Below, piece by piece: positions 54,819-63,774 of a stretch of DNA of 64,000 bases. Below the pieces are notes generated by a model. That model ran no database searches and had not been told where the DNA came from. It was given only the letters and a program-made list of their open reading frames with translations. The position numbers and the translations under genes are program-made. The stretch's first letter is position 1. Each line of letters begins with the position of its first letter. Origin of the DNA: Altererythrobacter sp. (GTDB taxonomy: Bacteria > Pseudomonadota > Alphaproteobacteria > Sphingomonadales > Sphingomonadaceae); NCBI GenBank assembly GCA_016793865.1, contig JAEULJ010000001.1, positions 913,496 to 977,495 on the forward strand. Reading direction: 5' to 3'.

Positions 54819-55895
54819 TTAGCCGGGCATCCCGGCGGCCAGCGCGAAGCCGTGCGCGCGTTCCACCAGCGGGCCGACGCGCTCGCTCATCTCGCGGGCA
54901 TGGGCGGAGGATGCGGTGCCATCGATCACGCGCTTCTTGATGCCCTGCATGATGCCCGCCAGCCGGAACAGATTATAGGCGAAATACCAGTCCATCGGCG
55001 GCACCGGATAGCCGGTCCGCGCGACATAGCGGGCCACCGCCTCTTCCTGCGACGGAATGCCCAGTGCTGCGATGTCGAGCCCCTCAAGCCCGGCCCGCCC
55101 GTCCGCCGGATTGTGCCAGTTGAGCATCAGATAGCTGAAATCCGCGATGGGATCGCCCAGCGTGGCGAGCTCCCAGTCGAGCACCGCCAGCACGCGGGGC
55201 GCATCCTTCTCGAAGATGAGGTTGTCGAGCCGGTAATCGCCGTGAACCACGCTGCTTTCGTGCTGCGGCGGAACGGTGGCGGGCAGCCATTCGATCAACC
55301 GGTCCATCTGCGGCATCGGCTCGGTCTCGGACAGCTTGTACTGGCTGCTCCAGCGAGCGATCTGGCGTGCGCAGTAATCGGTCGGCTTGCCGAAGCTGCC
55401 GAGACCGATGGCGGCGGGATCGGTCAGGTGGAGATCGGCCATCGTGTCGATCATCGCCTCGTAGATCGCGCGGCGCTCGGTCGGCTCCACGCCGGGAAGC
55501 GCCCCGTTCCACAGGCTGCGCCCATCGGCTAGGCCCATGACGAAGAACTTGGCACCGATGACCTCGGCATCCTCGCACAGCCCATAGGTGCGCGGGACCG
55601 GAAAGCCGGTCGGCCCCAGCGCCGCCATCGCGGCATATTCGCGGTCCACCGCGTGGGCGCTCGGCAGCAGCTTGCCGAATGGCTGGCGGCGCAGGACATA
55701 GCTGCTGCCGGGCGTGTCGATGCGATAGGTCGGGTTGGACTGGCCGCCCTTGAACTTGCTGTAGGCGATCGGGCCCGCGAAGCCGGCGACGTTGCCCTCG
55801 AACCAGGCGGTCAAGCGGGCAAGGTCCAGCCGGTCGCGCTCGGGCACCGCGACGGTGCCGACCATCTCGGCGTCATAGTCGATGGGGGCGCTCAT
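54819..55895 (-). CDS. APH-family phosphotransferase (ACAD10/11 kinase-domain type)
   Basis: A 358-residue aminoglycoside-phosphotransferase-like kinase. The nucleotide-binding start is FKGGQSNPTYRIDTPGSSYV with the Lys/Arg pair in VLRRQPFGKLL. The catalytic loop is SSVVHGDYRLDNLIFEKDAP (Asp and Asn), and LAVLDWELATLGDPIADFSY is the metal-binding DxD-like motif. This subgroup corresponds to the kinase domain fused to ACAD10/ACAD11 in animals and to LvaA in Pseudomonas putida, which phosphorylates the 4-hydroxyl of an acyl-CoA (family knowledge). Here it is a separate gene in an operon with an ACAD10/11-like dehydrogenase, overlapping the alcohol dehydrogenase start by four bases. The hydroxy-acyl substrate is inferred. 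Confidence 0.88.
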   Translation of the reverse strand: MSAPIDYDAEMVGTVAVPERDRLDLARLTAWFEGNVAGFAGPIAYSKFKGGQSNPTYRIDTPGSSYVLRRQPFGKLLPSAHAVDREYAAMAALGPTGFPVPRTYGLCEDAEVIGAKFFVMGLADGRSLWNGALPGVEPTERRAIYEAMIDTMADLHLTDPAAIGLGSFGKPTDYCARQIARWSSQYKLSETEPMPQMDRLIEWLPATVPPQHESSVVHGDYRLDNLIFEKDAPRVLAVLDWELATLGDPIADFSYLMLNWHNPADGRAGLEGLDIAALGIPSQEEAVARYVARTGYPVPPMDWYFAYNLFRLAGIMQGIKKRVIDGTASSAHAREMSERVGPLVERAHGFALAAGMPG

Positions 55896-56980
55896 CCGAA
55901 CACGATCACGCTGCGCGCGGCGGTCCCGGCGCGCATTGTGTCGAAGCCGCGATTGATGTCCTCCAGCGCGATGCGCTCCGCGATGATGGTGTCGAGATCG
56001 AGCAGCCCGCGCAGGTAGAAATCGACCAGCCGGGGCAGGTCCACCGGAAAGCGGTTCATGCCCATGATCGCGCCCTGGAGCTTCTTGCCGCTGAGCAGGT
56101 CCATCGCGCCCAGCCCCACCTTGCAGTGCAGCGGCATCATGCCAAGGATGGTGGCCGTGCCACCGCGGCGCAGCAGTTTGACCGCGAGGTCGGCGCTGGC
56201 CTGCCTGCCCACCGCCTCGATCGCGTGGTCGACCCCTCCGCCGGATATGCGCACGACCTGCTCCGCCGCGTCGCCAGCGGCGGCGTCCACCGTGTGCGTG
56301 GCGCCCAGCGCCTCGGCCAGCGCGCGCTTTTCAGGCACGGGGTCCACCGCGATCACTTTGCCCGCGCCCGCGATCTTCGCGGCGTTGATCGCCGCGAGCC
56401 CGACACCGCCGCAGCCGATCACGGCCACCGTTTCGCCCGGCACCAGCTTGCAGGCGTTGAAAACAGCGCCCGCGCCGGTCGTCACCGCGCAGCCGAGCAC
56501 CGCCGCCCGGTCGAGCGGCATCGCCTTGTCGATGGAAACGCAGGCGTGTTCGTGGACCAGCATCTGCTCGCAGAAGGCGCTGAGGTTGAGCATCTGCTGG
56601 ACCGCGCCGCCACCGTCCGCGCGCGTGATCCGCGGCGGCTCGTCGGGCTTCCGGCGGGTGCCGCCGCCCATGCACAGCGCCATCCGCCCGGTAACGCAGA
56701 ACTCGCAATGGCCGCAGAAGGCGGAAAGGCAGGTGACCACATGATCGCCCGGCTTCACCGTCGTCACCTCCGAACCGACCGCCCGGACCACGCCCGCCGC
56801 CTCGTGCCCCGGAATCGAGGGCATGGGGTGGGGATAGGCGCCGTCGATGAAATGGAGGTCCGAATGGCATAGCCCGCAGGCCCGGGTGTCGATCAGCACT
56901 TCATGCGCGAGCGGTTCGGCCAGCTCGACCTCGCCGATGGCGAGCTGGCCCACTTCCTCGAGGATCGCGGCCTTCGCCAT
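55892..56980 (-). CDS. Zinc-dependent alcohol dehydrogenase
   Basis: A 362-residue medium-chain dehydrogenase. Catalytic zinc ligands are in TRACGLCHSDLHFIDG and SIPGHEAAGVV, the structural zinc Cys in FCGHCEFCVTGRMALC, and the NAD loop is VAVIGCGGVGLAAINAA. It oxidises a primary or secondary alcohol with NAD. It lies between the APH kinase and an acyl-CoA dehydrogenase, overlapping both genes (ATGA with the kinase, TGATG with the dehydrogenase), so it probably acts on the same substrate chain. Confidence 0.93.
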   Translation of the reverse strand: MAKAAILEEVGQLAIGEVELAEPLAHEVLIDTRACGLCHSDLHFIDGAYPHPMPSIPGHEAAGVVRAVGSEVTTVKPGDHVVTCLSAFCGHCEFCVTGRMALCMGGGTRRKPDEPPRITRADGGGAVQQMLNLSAFCEQMLVHEHACVSIDKAMPLDRAAVLGCAVTTGAGAVFNACKLVPGETVAVIGCGGVGLAAINAAKIAGAGKVIAVDPVPEKRALAEALGATHTVDAAAGDAAEQVVRISGGGVDHAIEAVGRQASADLAVKLLRRGGTATILGMMPLHCKVGLGAMDLLSGKKLQGAIMGMNRFPVDLPRLVDFYLRGLLDLDTIIAERIALEDINRGFDTMRAGTAARSVIVFG

Positions 56981-58314
56981 CAGCGCGTGGCCCCCACATC
57001 GCCCGACGAGAACCGGATGTCGCTGGTCGCCGGGCCCTTGCCCCCGCGCAGCGCATTGGCGGTCGGGCCATCCTCGGGTGCGTGCTTGGCGAACTCCATG
57101 CGGGCGATCGAGCGGGCGTGGACCTCGTCCGGCCCGTCGGCCAGCCGCAGCGTGCGCTGATGGGCATAGGCATTGGCGAGACCGTAATCGTCCGACACGC
57201 CGCCGCCGCCGTGGGCCTGGATGGCATCGTCGATGATGCGAAGCGCCATTTTGGGCGCCTGCACCTTGATCATGGCGATCTCCTGCTTGGCGCTCTTGTT
57301 GCCGACCTTGTCCATCATGTCGGCGGCCTTGAGGCAGAGCAGGCGCGTCATGTCGATGTCGATGCGGGCGCGGGCGACGCGCTCCTCCCACACCGAATGC
57401 TTGTAGATCGGCTTGCCGAAGGCCTCGCGCTCCTGGAGGCGGCGGCACATCTTGGCGAGCGCTTCCTCAGCCACGCCGATGGTCCGCATGCAGTGGTGGA
57501 TGCGGCCCGGCCCGAGGCGGCCCTGCGCGATCTCGAAGCCGCGCCCTTCGCCCAGCAGCATGGCCGTGGACGCGACGCGAACGTCCTTGAGCTCCATTTC
57601 CATGTGCCCGTGCGGCGCATCGTCATATCCGAACACGGGCAGGTGGCGCAGTATGGTGACGCCGGGCGCGTCCATCGGCATCAGGATCATGGATTGCGCC
57701 GCATGGCGCCCGGCGCCGGGATCGGTCTTGCCCATCACCACCGCGACCTTGCACCGCGGGTCGCCCGCGCCCGAGGACCACCATTTGCGCCCGTTGATGA
57801 CATATTCGTCGCCGTCGCGCTCGATCCGGCACTCGATATTGGTCGCGTCGGAGCTGGCGGTGTAGGGCTCGGTCATCAGGAAGGCGCTGCGGATGTCCCC
57901 GTTCATCAAGGGGGTCAGCCATTCGTCCTTCTGCGCGCGGCTGCCGTAGCGGTGGAACACCTCCATATTGCCGGTGTCCGGCGCGGAGCAGTTGAACACC
58001 TCGCTGGCGAAGACAATCCGGCCCATCTCCTCGGCGCAGAGGGCATATTCGAGGTTGGTGAGGCCCGGCCCTTCGAACTCGAAGCTGTCGTCCACATGGT
58101 GGTGGCTGTCGTTGCGCGGCGGCATGAACAGGTTCCAGATGCCGGCCGCCTTCGCCTTTGCCTTCAGCTCCTCGACCACCGGCAGCACCTTCCAGCGCTC
58201 CCCTTCGGCATCCTGCGCCTTGTAGGTCGCAACGGCGGGGCGGACGTTCGCCTCGATGAAATCGCGCACGCGGTCGCGCCAGTAGCGCTGGCGTTCTGTG
58301 GGCTCGAAATCCAT
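56980..58314 (-). CDS. Acyl-CoA dehydrogenase, ACAD10/11-like
   Basis: A 444-residue flavoprotein of the ACAD10/11-like branch. It has [40 protein letters not shown] and [20 protein letters not shown]. The C-terminal motif reads [19 protein letters not shown], where the usual catalytic Glu of YEGT is replaced by Asp (ADGPDEVH), a mark of this branch. In the Pseudomonas levulinate pathway such an enzyme works on the phosphorylated 4-hydroxyacyl-CoA made by an APH-type kinase. The kinase gene is two genes downstream in this operon, which supports a similar role (inference). Confidence 0.92.
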   Translation of the reverse strand: MDFEPTERQRYWRDRVRDFIEANVRPAVATYKAQDAEGERWKVLPVVEELKAKAKAAGIWNLFMPPRNDSHHHVDDSFEFEGPGLTNLEYALCAEEMGRIVFASEVFNCSAPDTGNMEVFHRYGSRAQKDEWLTPLMNGDIRSAFLMTEPYTASSDATNIECRIERDGDEYVINGRKWWSSGAGDPRCKVAVVMGKTDPGAGRHAAQSMILMPMDAPGVTILRHLPVFGYDDAPHGHMEMELKDVRVASTAMLLGEGRGFEIAQGRLGPGRIHHCMRTIGVAEEALAKMCRRLQEREAFGKPIYKHSVWEERVARARIDIDMTRLLCLKAADMMDKVGNKSAKQEIAMIKVQAPKMALRIIDDAIQAHGGGGVSDDYGLANAYAHQRTLRLADGPDEVHARSIARMEFAKHAPEDGPTANALRGGKGPATSDIRFSSGDVGATR

Positions 58315-58405
58315 TGGCTCTCTCTCTCTTTCTCGTCTCGTCGAATTGGTTGCGGGGTGAAACTGGCAGAGCGGCGTGGCCGCGCCAAGCCCCAGGTGCC
58401 AGGCC

Positions 58406-59851
58406 TCAGGTGATCGACCCGTCCGGATCGGCGCGGGCTGCCTCGTCCAGCGCCTTGCCGCCCAGCCTGGCCACGCGCGTCTCGTGATCGGCGCGGCTGA
58501 TCGGGAAACGGCCCAGGAACCAGGCGGTCCACAGCGCCAGCACCACGGTCAGGGCGCCGTAGAGCAAGACCATGACGGTTATGGAGTCGGCGGACAGGGC
58601 GCCCGGCACCGCCTTGTCGGGGATTTCCGCCGCGGCGACGATCTGCCCGCTGAGGAAGATGCCCGCGCCGGTGGCGCATTTCTGCACCAGCCAGTTCCCG
58701 GCATAGAACGATGCCTCGGCACGGCGGCCCGTGCGCTCCTGGAAGGCCTCGACAATTTCCGCGACCATCGAGGAGGCGGAGATCATGGTCACGATGCCGC
58801 CCGTCATGCTGACGATCACGAACGCGAAATAGAGGCCGGTCGAAAGCCCGGAGCCGAGCGTGGGCCAGACCCCGGTCATCATCAGGGCATAGGGCACCAC
58901 GCCCACCCCGGCCGAAATGATGATCCCGCCGGCCGCCGATGCCGGCTTGCCGAAACGGCGATGCAGCGGGCTGACGATCACGAACATCGTGATCGCGCTG
59001 ATCGCCAGCACCAGCGGGAAGAGCTGGAACCCGGTCGCGTCGAAACGCCACACGAAGGTGTTGACGTATTGGGAGATGGAGAAGGTCAGGCCCTGGCTGA
59101 CATAGGCGGCCAGAGCGCCGGCGGCGAAGATCACGAAGGCGCGCTCGGAGAAGGCCTCGCGGATTTCGGCGAAGGCCGCGCGCCAGCGGAACGGCGGCGG
59201 CTCGGACGGCGGCAGCGCCGCGATCGTGGAATGCTGGCCCAGCGCCGAGCCGATCACCGATAGCGCCATCACCAGCGCTCCGGCTATCCCCCAGCCGGCA
59301 TAGCCATCGGCGCTCAGGATACCGGCCGGGCCGCGCATGAACACGAAATAGGCCAGCACCATCATCAACAGGCCGCCACCCCACCCCGCCAGATAGCGGA
59401 AGCGGAACAGCGTGGTGCGCTCGTCGTAATCGGCGGTGATTTCGGGCACCAGCGCCACCGATGGCACCTCGCAGGCCGAAAGCAGCAGGCGCACTCCCAC
59501 GCAGGTGGCGAACAGGCCCCAGAAACTCGGCGCCTCGCCTCCCGGCGGGCTCCACAGCAGCACCCACGCGAGCGCCAGCGGGACAGGTGCGATGTAGAGC
59601 CACGGCAGGCGGCGACCCCAGCGGGTATAGGTCCGGTCGGAAAGATGGCCGATCAGCGGATCGATCAGCGCATCCACGATCAGCGCCAGCCCGAGCGCGG
59701 CACCGACGAGCCCCGCGTCCATCCCCAGCACCTGGTTGTAGAAGATCAGCAGGAAGAAGGCGAAGCCGCTGTCCTTGACGCCGAATGCCAGTGCACCCGC
59801 GCCATGAACCAGCTTGAAACGGAGTGGAACCGGGCCCGCGATGAAGCTCAC
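58406..59851 (-). CDS. MFS transporter of the GPH (MelB-like) family
   Basis: A roughly 480-residue permease with 12 membrane helices. The N-terminal part [20 protein letters not shown] and the loop [20 protein letters not shown] are typical of the glycoside-pentoside-hexuronide cation symporter family. The start is probably the GTG at 59851 ([12 protein letters not shown]); an ATG at 59911 would add 20 residues. Sphingomonad members often sit in catabolic clusters and carry non-sugar substrates. As the first gene of the minus-strand operon it probably imports the substrate of the neighbouring enzymes. Confidence 0.88.
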   Translation of the reverse strand: MSFIAGPVPLRFKLVHGAGALAFGVKDSGFAFFLLIFYNQVLGMDAGLVGAALGLALIVDALIDPLIGHLSDRTYTRWGRRLPWLYIAPVPLALAWVLLWSPPGGEAPSFWGLFATCVGVRLLLSACEVPSVALVPEITADYDERTTLFRFRYLAGWGGGLLMMVLAYFVFMRGPAGILSADGYAGWGIAGALVMALSVIGSALGQHSTIAALPPSEPPPFRWRAAFAEIREAFSERAFVIFAAGALAAYVSQGLTFSISQYVNTFVWRFDATGFQLFPLVLAISAITMFVIVSPLHRRFGKPASAAGGIIISAGVGVVPYALMMTGVWPTLGSGLSTGLYFAFVIVSMTGGIVTMISASSMVAEIVEAFQERTGRRAEASFYAGNWLVQKCATGAGIFLSGQIVAAAEIPDKAVPGALSADSITVMVLLYGALTVVLALWTAWFLGRFPISRADHETRVARLGGKALDEAARADPDGSIT

Positions 59852-59949
59852 AGAAGCGCCACGCCTTGGCCCGTGACGCGGAAAATCGAGAATCGCATCC
59901 GGCCTCTCCACCGAAACTCCACCTGCTTCCAGCTTAGGGGAGGCGGGCC

Positions 59950-59963
59950 TTGCGTCAACGCAA
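59950..59963. promoter_or_regulatory. Inverted repeat in the divergent catabolic promoter region
   Basis: TTGCGT and ACGCAA form a perfect 6-base inverted repeat around CA. It lies 99 bases upstream of the permease start and 117 bases upstream of the acyl-CoA dehydrogenase start, so it could control either operon. Confidence 0.4.
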
Positions 59964-60037
59964 AGCGGCGGACGTTACGGCCTGCGCGGTTTGCGGCCGT
60001 GCAGCGTCATAGCGCTTGCGGCGCGCGCGCGAATCGA

Positions 60038-60055
60038 CTTACCGTAAACGTAAAG
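60038..60055 (+). promoter_or_regulatory. Imperfect palindrome just upstream of the acyl-CoA dehydrogenase operon
   Basis: CTTACCGTAAACGTAAAG has 12 of 18 symmetric positions and a repeated GTAAA unit. It ends 24 bases before the ATG at 60080, where a repressor would block transcription or initiation. It resembles TACGTNNACGTA-like sites described for regulators of acyl-CoA catabolism, but no regulator gene is in the window, so the assignment is tentative. Confidence 0.4.
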
Positions 60056-60079
60056 ACAAGCTGCGAGAGGAACCGGGCG

Positions 60080-61273
60080 ATGGCCGGCGACGATAATGAT
60101 CTGGACGGCTTCCGCACCCAAACGCGGGAATGGCTGGAGGCGAACTGCCCCGCCGAGATGCGCCGCCCGGTGCATGACGAGGAAGACGTGTTCTGGGGCG
60201 GGCGCGACGCCGTGTTCAAGAACGATGCCCAACGCGCCTGGTTCGAAGCGTGTCGCGATCGCGGCTATACAGTCCCGGCCTGGCCGAAGGAATATGGCGG
60301 CGCCGGCCTTTCGCCCGCCGAGGCCAAGGTTCTTCGCGAAGAGATGGCGCGCATCGGCGCCCGCTCGCCGCTGTCCAGCTTCGGCATCTGGATGCTCGGC
60401 CCGGCGCTGCTGCAGTTCGGCACCGAAGGCCAGAAGAAGCGCTTCCTGAACGAGATCGCGCGCGGCGAGATCCGCTGGTGCCAGGGCTATTCGGAACCAG
60501 GTTCGGGCTCCGATCTCGTCTCGATGCAGACCTTCGGCGAGGACAAGGGCGATCACTGGGTCGTCAACGGGCAGAAGATCTGGACCAGCTACGCCGACGA
60601 GGCGGACTGGATCTTCTGCCTCGTCCGCACCGACAAGGCGGACAAGTACCGCGGCATCACCTTCATGCTGTTCGACATGGCCAACGCGGGGGTGACCACC
60701 AAACCCATCAGGCTCATCAGCGGCAACAGCCCGTTCTGCGAGACGTTCTTCGACGATGTGAGCGTGCCCAAGAGTTATGGCGAGGACATTCCCGGCCAGG
60801 TCGGCGAGGTCAATCGTGGCTGGGACGTGGCGAAATATCTGCTCGGCCACGAGCGGGAGATGATCTCGGCCACCGGCGGAATGGATCGCGCCAGCTCGCT
60901 GGGCGCGGTGGCGGCGCGCCAGGGCGCGGCGCTCGATCCGGTGCTACGCGCCGAGATCGCGCAGTTCGACGTCGACGCGCTGGCCTTCACCGCGATGAGC
61001 GAGAAGTTCACGGACGAGGCCAAGGTGGGGCGCGGGCATCCCGCTCAGCCCAACATGATGAAATACGCCGGGACGGAGCTCAACAAGCGCCGTAACGAGC
61101 TGATCATGGCGGCAGGCGGCAGCACCGCACTGGAATGGGAGAGCGAGGAGACCGGCGGCGGCAAGCCGGCTCGCGGCTGGCTGCGTACCAAGGCCAATTC
61201 CATCGAGGGCGGGACGAGCGAGGTCATGCTCAATGTTGTCGCCAAGCGCATTCTCGACCTTCCCGGAGCCTGA
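60080..61273 (+). CDS. Acyl-CoA dehydrogenase, probable catalytic partner of a pair
   Basis: A 397-residue acyl-CoA dehydrogenase. It has RWCQGYSEPGSGSDLVSMQT, NGQKIWTSYADEADWIFCLV and the C-terminal NSIEGGTSEVMLNVVAKRIL containing a Glu at the catalytic EGG position. The start MAGDDNDLDGFRTQTREWLE at 60080 follows GAGAGGAAC. It is followed by a small protein gene (3-base gap) and then a second dehydrogenase lacking the catalytic motif. This is the arrangement of heteromeric acyl-CoA dehydrogenases that act on bulky substrates such as steroid side chains. The substrate is not proven. Confidence 0.93.
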   Translation: MAGDDNDLDGFRTQTREWLEANCPAEMRRPVHDEEDVFWGGRDAVFKNDAQRAWFEACRDRGYTVPAWPKEYGGAGLSPAEAKVLREEMARIGARSPLSSFGIWMLGPALLQFGTEGQKKRFLNEIARGEIRWCQGYSEPGSGSDLVSMQTFGEDKGDHWVVNGQKIWTSYADEADWIFCLVRTDKADKYRGITFMLFDMANAGVTTKPIRLISGNSPFCETFFDDVSVPKSYGEDIPGQVGEVNRGWDVAKYLLGHEREMISATGGMDRASSLGAVAARQGAALDPVLRAEIAQFDVDALAFTAMSEKFTDEAKVGRGHPAQPNMMKYAGTELNKRRNELIMAAGGSTALEWESEETGGGKPARGWLRTKANSIEGGTSEVMLNVVAKRILDLPGA

Positions 61274-61276
61274 ACC

Positions 61277-61711
61277 ATGTCGGCATCAACAAGCGCCGCG
61301 ATGACGGCGGCGATGGCGAGCACGCCGCATGACTTCATCTCCGCCGCGACGGTCGGCAAGCCAATCGGGGTGATGTCGGATTCCACGCTGTTCGGCCTGC
61401 TGGTCAGGGGCGAAACCGCCGAGCTTGCCACTGGCGGCGAGAACGGATCGGCCCTGTTCACTTCCGCGCGGGTGCTCGTCGCCCAGCGGGTGGGAATCGT
61501 CAGCAAGCGCTTCGCCGTGAAGGGGTTCCGCCGCGATGCCATCTCTGCCTTCTCGATCGACGCCGACACGCTGGTGACGCTGACGCTGTTCGGCGGCAGC
61601 TTCGGCAAGGCGACTTTGATCTTCGACGAAGGTTTCGACCCCATGCAGCTTTCCACCTGGCTGGGCGAAACGCTCGTCGATGCCCCTGCCGCGCTTCCGA
61701 GGACCGCCTGA
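61277..61711 (+). CDS. Small protein between the two acyl-CoA dehydrogenase genes
   Basis: A 144-residue protein without signal peptide or membrane helix. The central part (VMSDSTLFGLLVRGETAELA, VLVAQRVGIVSKRFAVKGFR and TLVTLTLFGGSFGKATLIFD) is all beta strands with a final helix (FDPMQLSTWLGETLVDA), the layout of a bacterial PH-like domain. I do not recognise a closer family. It is packed with 3-base gaps on both sides, so it is translated with the two dehydrogenases. It may be an assembly or membrane-recruitment factor for them (inference). Confidence 0.72.
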   Translation: MSASTSAAMTAAMASTPHDFISAATVGKPIGVMSDSTLFGLLVRGETAELATGGENGSALFTSARVLVAQRVGIVSKRFAVKGFRRDAISAFSIDADTLVTLTLFGGSFGKATLIFDEGFDPMQLSTWLGETLVDAPAALPRTA

Positions 61712-61714
61712 CCC

Positions 61715-62854
61715 ATGCCGCTCTATCACACCGATGATCAGGCGATGCTCGCCGAGACAGCCAGCCAGTTCATGGCCGAGGAAGGCAGTATCCCCACGCA
61801 GCTTCGGCTGTGGCGCGATGGCGAATCCGGGGACGGCTTCGGCCGCCCCCTGTGGAAGCAGATGGCGGAGATGGGTTTCACCGGCCTGCTGGTGTCCGAG
61901 GCCGATGGCGGGCTGGGCATGGGCCATGTCGAGGCCGGGATCGTGCTGGAGGAGATCGGCCGCAACCTCACTCCCTCGCCGTTCCTCGCAAGTTCGGTGC
62001 TGGCTGCCACCGCGCTGGACTCGGCGAGCGCGGAGCTCAAGGGGCGCTGGCTGCCGGGGCTGATCGCGGGTGATAGCGTGTTGGCGGTGGCGGTGGATGA
62101 GGGGCCGAAGCATCGTCCGGAACGGATCGCGGCGCGTGCCGAGAAATCGGGTAACGGGTTCCGCCTCTCCGGCCGCAAGGATTTCGTGCTTCACGGTGCC
62201 AGCGCCGATATGCTGGTGGTCGCGGCGCGCACCTCGGGCGGGGACGACGATGCCGGGGGCATCACCCTGTTCGCAGTGCCCGCAGACGCCGGGGGTATGA
62301 GCCACGATGCCGTGCGGCTGGTGGACGGTTCCGTGGCCACGCATACCGGCTTCGATGGGGTGGAGCTCGACGGCGATGCTGTGATCGGCGAGGTCGACGG
62401 CGGGCGCGAGGTGTTGAACCGGATGCTGCTCGCAGGGCGTGTCGGCGCCGCGGCCGAGGGGGTGGGCGTCGCGCGCGGAGCGATGGACCGCACCATCGAC
62501 TATCTCAAGCAGCGCAAGCAGTTCGGCCGGCTGATCGGTGAATTCCAAGCGCTCCAGCACCGTGCCGCGCATCTCTATTCCGAAGTCGAGATCGCGCGCG
62601 CCGCGGCGACCAAGGCGGCGCAGCTCCTCGACGCGGGAAGCCAGCAGGCCGAGCTTTTCGCCAGCGTCGCCAAGGCCAAGGTGGCCAAGGCGGCCGGGCT
62701 GGCGGTACGCGAGGGCGTGCAGATGCACGGCGGCATCGGCATGACCGACGAATACGACATCGGCCTCTACATGAAGCGAGAGCGTGCCCTGCAGGAGTTT
62801 CTGGGCGATCAATACTACCACGCCAACCGAGTGGCGGAACTGAGCGGCTATTAG
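61715..62854 (+). CDS. Acyl-CoA dehydrogenase, probable non-catalytic subunit
   Basis: A 379-residue acyl-CoA dehydrogenase fold. The FAD/CoA scaffold is present (GFTGLLVSEADGGLGMGHVE, GFRLSGRKDFVLHGASADML and AVREGVQMHGGIGMTDEYDI). The C-terminal stretch GLYMKRERALQEFLGDQYYH has no EGT motif, so the usual catalytic Glu is absent. Flavin-binding but non-catalytic subunits of this kind pair with a catalytic partner in alpha2beta2 enzymes. The dehydrogenase two genes upstream is the natural partner. Confidence 0.9.
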   Translation: MPLYHTDDQAMLAETASQFMAEEGSIPTQLRLWRDGESGDGFGRPLWKQMAEMGFTGLLVSEADGGLGMGHVEAGIVLEEIGRNLTPSPFLASSVLAATALDSASAELKGRWLPGLIAGDSVLAVAVDEGPKHRPERIAARAEKSGNGFRLSGRKDFVLHGASADMLVVAARTSGGDDDAGGITLFAVPADAGGMSHDAVRLVDGSVATHTGFDGVELDGDAVIGEVDGGREVLNRMLLAGRVGAAAEGVGVARGAMDRTIDYLKQRKQFGRLIGEFQALQHRAAHLYSEVEIARAAATKAAQLLDAGSQQAELFASVAKAKVAKAAGLAVREGVQMHGGIGMTDEYDIGLYMKRERALQEFLGDQYYHANRVAELSGY

Positions 62855-62867
62855 GTCGCACGCGATC

Positions 62868-62890
62868 ATTCGACAGGCTCAGGATGAGCC
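62868..62890 (+). repeat. Short repeat-like element between genes
   Basis: ATTCGACAGGCTCAGGATGA followed by GCC, in the gap before the SDR gene, resembles a short intergenic element I have seen repeated in many high-GC bacterial genomes, including sphingomonads. There is one copy in this window, so the call rests on recall only. Confidence 0.3.
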
Positions 62891-62972
62891 GACGTTGTTA
62901 CATGACCCCCGGGGCCACCCAGGCTGAGCCAGTCAAAGCCGGCGCGCCACGTTTGATCCAAGGAACGAAAGA

Positions 62973-63770
62973 ATGACTCTCGAAGACCTGTTCAGCCTCA
63001 AGGGGCGCGTGGCGCTGGTAACCGGCGGTAGCCGCGGCATCGGCCGGATGATCGTGGAGGGGTTCCTCGCCGCCGGGATCAGCCGCGTCTATATCTCGGC
63101 GCGCAAGATCGACGAGATCGAGGCGACCTGCGCCGAGCTGGGCGAGCGGGTGATCGGCGTCCAGGGCGACATCTCGACGCTGGCGGGGATCGAAGCGCTG
63201 GTGGACGAAATCTCCAGCCGCGAGAGCCGGCTGGACATCCTCGTCAACAATGCCGGCGCCGCCTGGGGCGTGGATTACCTCGAGTTTCCCGAGGTGGGCT
63301 GGGACAAGGTCATGGACCTCAACGTCAAGACGCCGTTCTTCCTCACCCAGAAGCTCCACGGGCTGCTCACCGCTGCTGCCAGCGCGGAGCGGCCGGCCAA
63401 GGTCATCAACATCGCCAGCATCGACGGATTGAGGCCCAATCCCTGGGAAACCTACAGCTATCAGGCATCGAAGGCCGCGCTGATCCACCTTACCCGCCGC
63501 ATGGCCGCGCGGCTGGTGAAGGATCACGTCTATGTAACCGCCATCGCGCCTGGCGCGTTTCCCTCCAGCATGAACAAGGCCGCGCGCGATCATGGCGAGC
63601 AATCCGCCAAAGGCATCCCCAGCAAGCGCGTGGGCGATGCCCTCGATATGGGCGGCAGCGCCGTCTATCTGGCCAGCCGTGCGGGCGATTACACCGTGGG
63701 CGAGACGCTCACGGTCGACGGCGGGATCGTGAACGCGCTGCTGCCGAGCCATTTCGCGCAACCCGGCTGA
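62973..63770 (+). CDS. Short-chain dehydrogenase/reductase
   Basis: A 265-residue NAD(P)-dependent SDR. The cofactor loop is VALVTGGSRGIGRMI, the structural motif is DILVNNAGAAWGV, and the catalytic Ser-Tyr-Lys are in NIASIDG and YSYQASKAALIHL. It ends with the C-terminal SDR pattern TLTVDGGIVNALL. The start follows CAAGGAACGAAAGA. As the last gene of the plus-strand cluster it could act as a 3-hydroxyacyl-CoA or ketone reductase in the same pathway; this is inference from position. A 118-base gap separates it from the dehydrogenase pair. Confidence 0.92.
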   Translation: MTLEDLFSLKGRVALVTGGSRGIGRMIVEGFLAAGISRVYISARKIDEIEATCAELGERVIGVQGDISTLAGIEALVDEISSRESRLDILVNNAGAAWGVDYLEFPEVGWDKVMDLNVKTPFFLTQKLHGLLTAAASAERPAKVINIASIDGLRPNPWETYSYQASKAALIHLTRRMAARLVKDHVYVTAIAPGAFPSSMNKAARDHGEQSAKGIPSKRVGDALDMGGSAVYLASRAGDYTVGETLTVDGGIVNALLPSHFAQPG

Positions 63771-63774
63771 ACGC

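Noticed and set aside
62868-62890. CRISPR or mobile-element end
   Set aside because: Only a single copy is present, with no spacers or flanking duplications.
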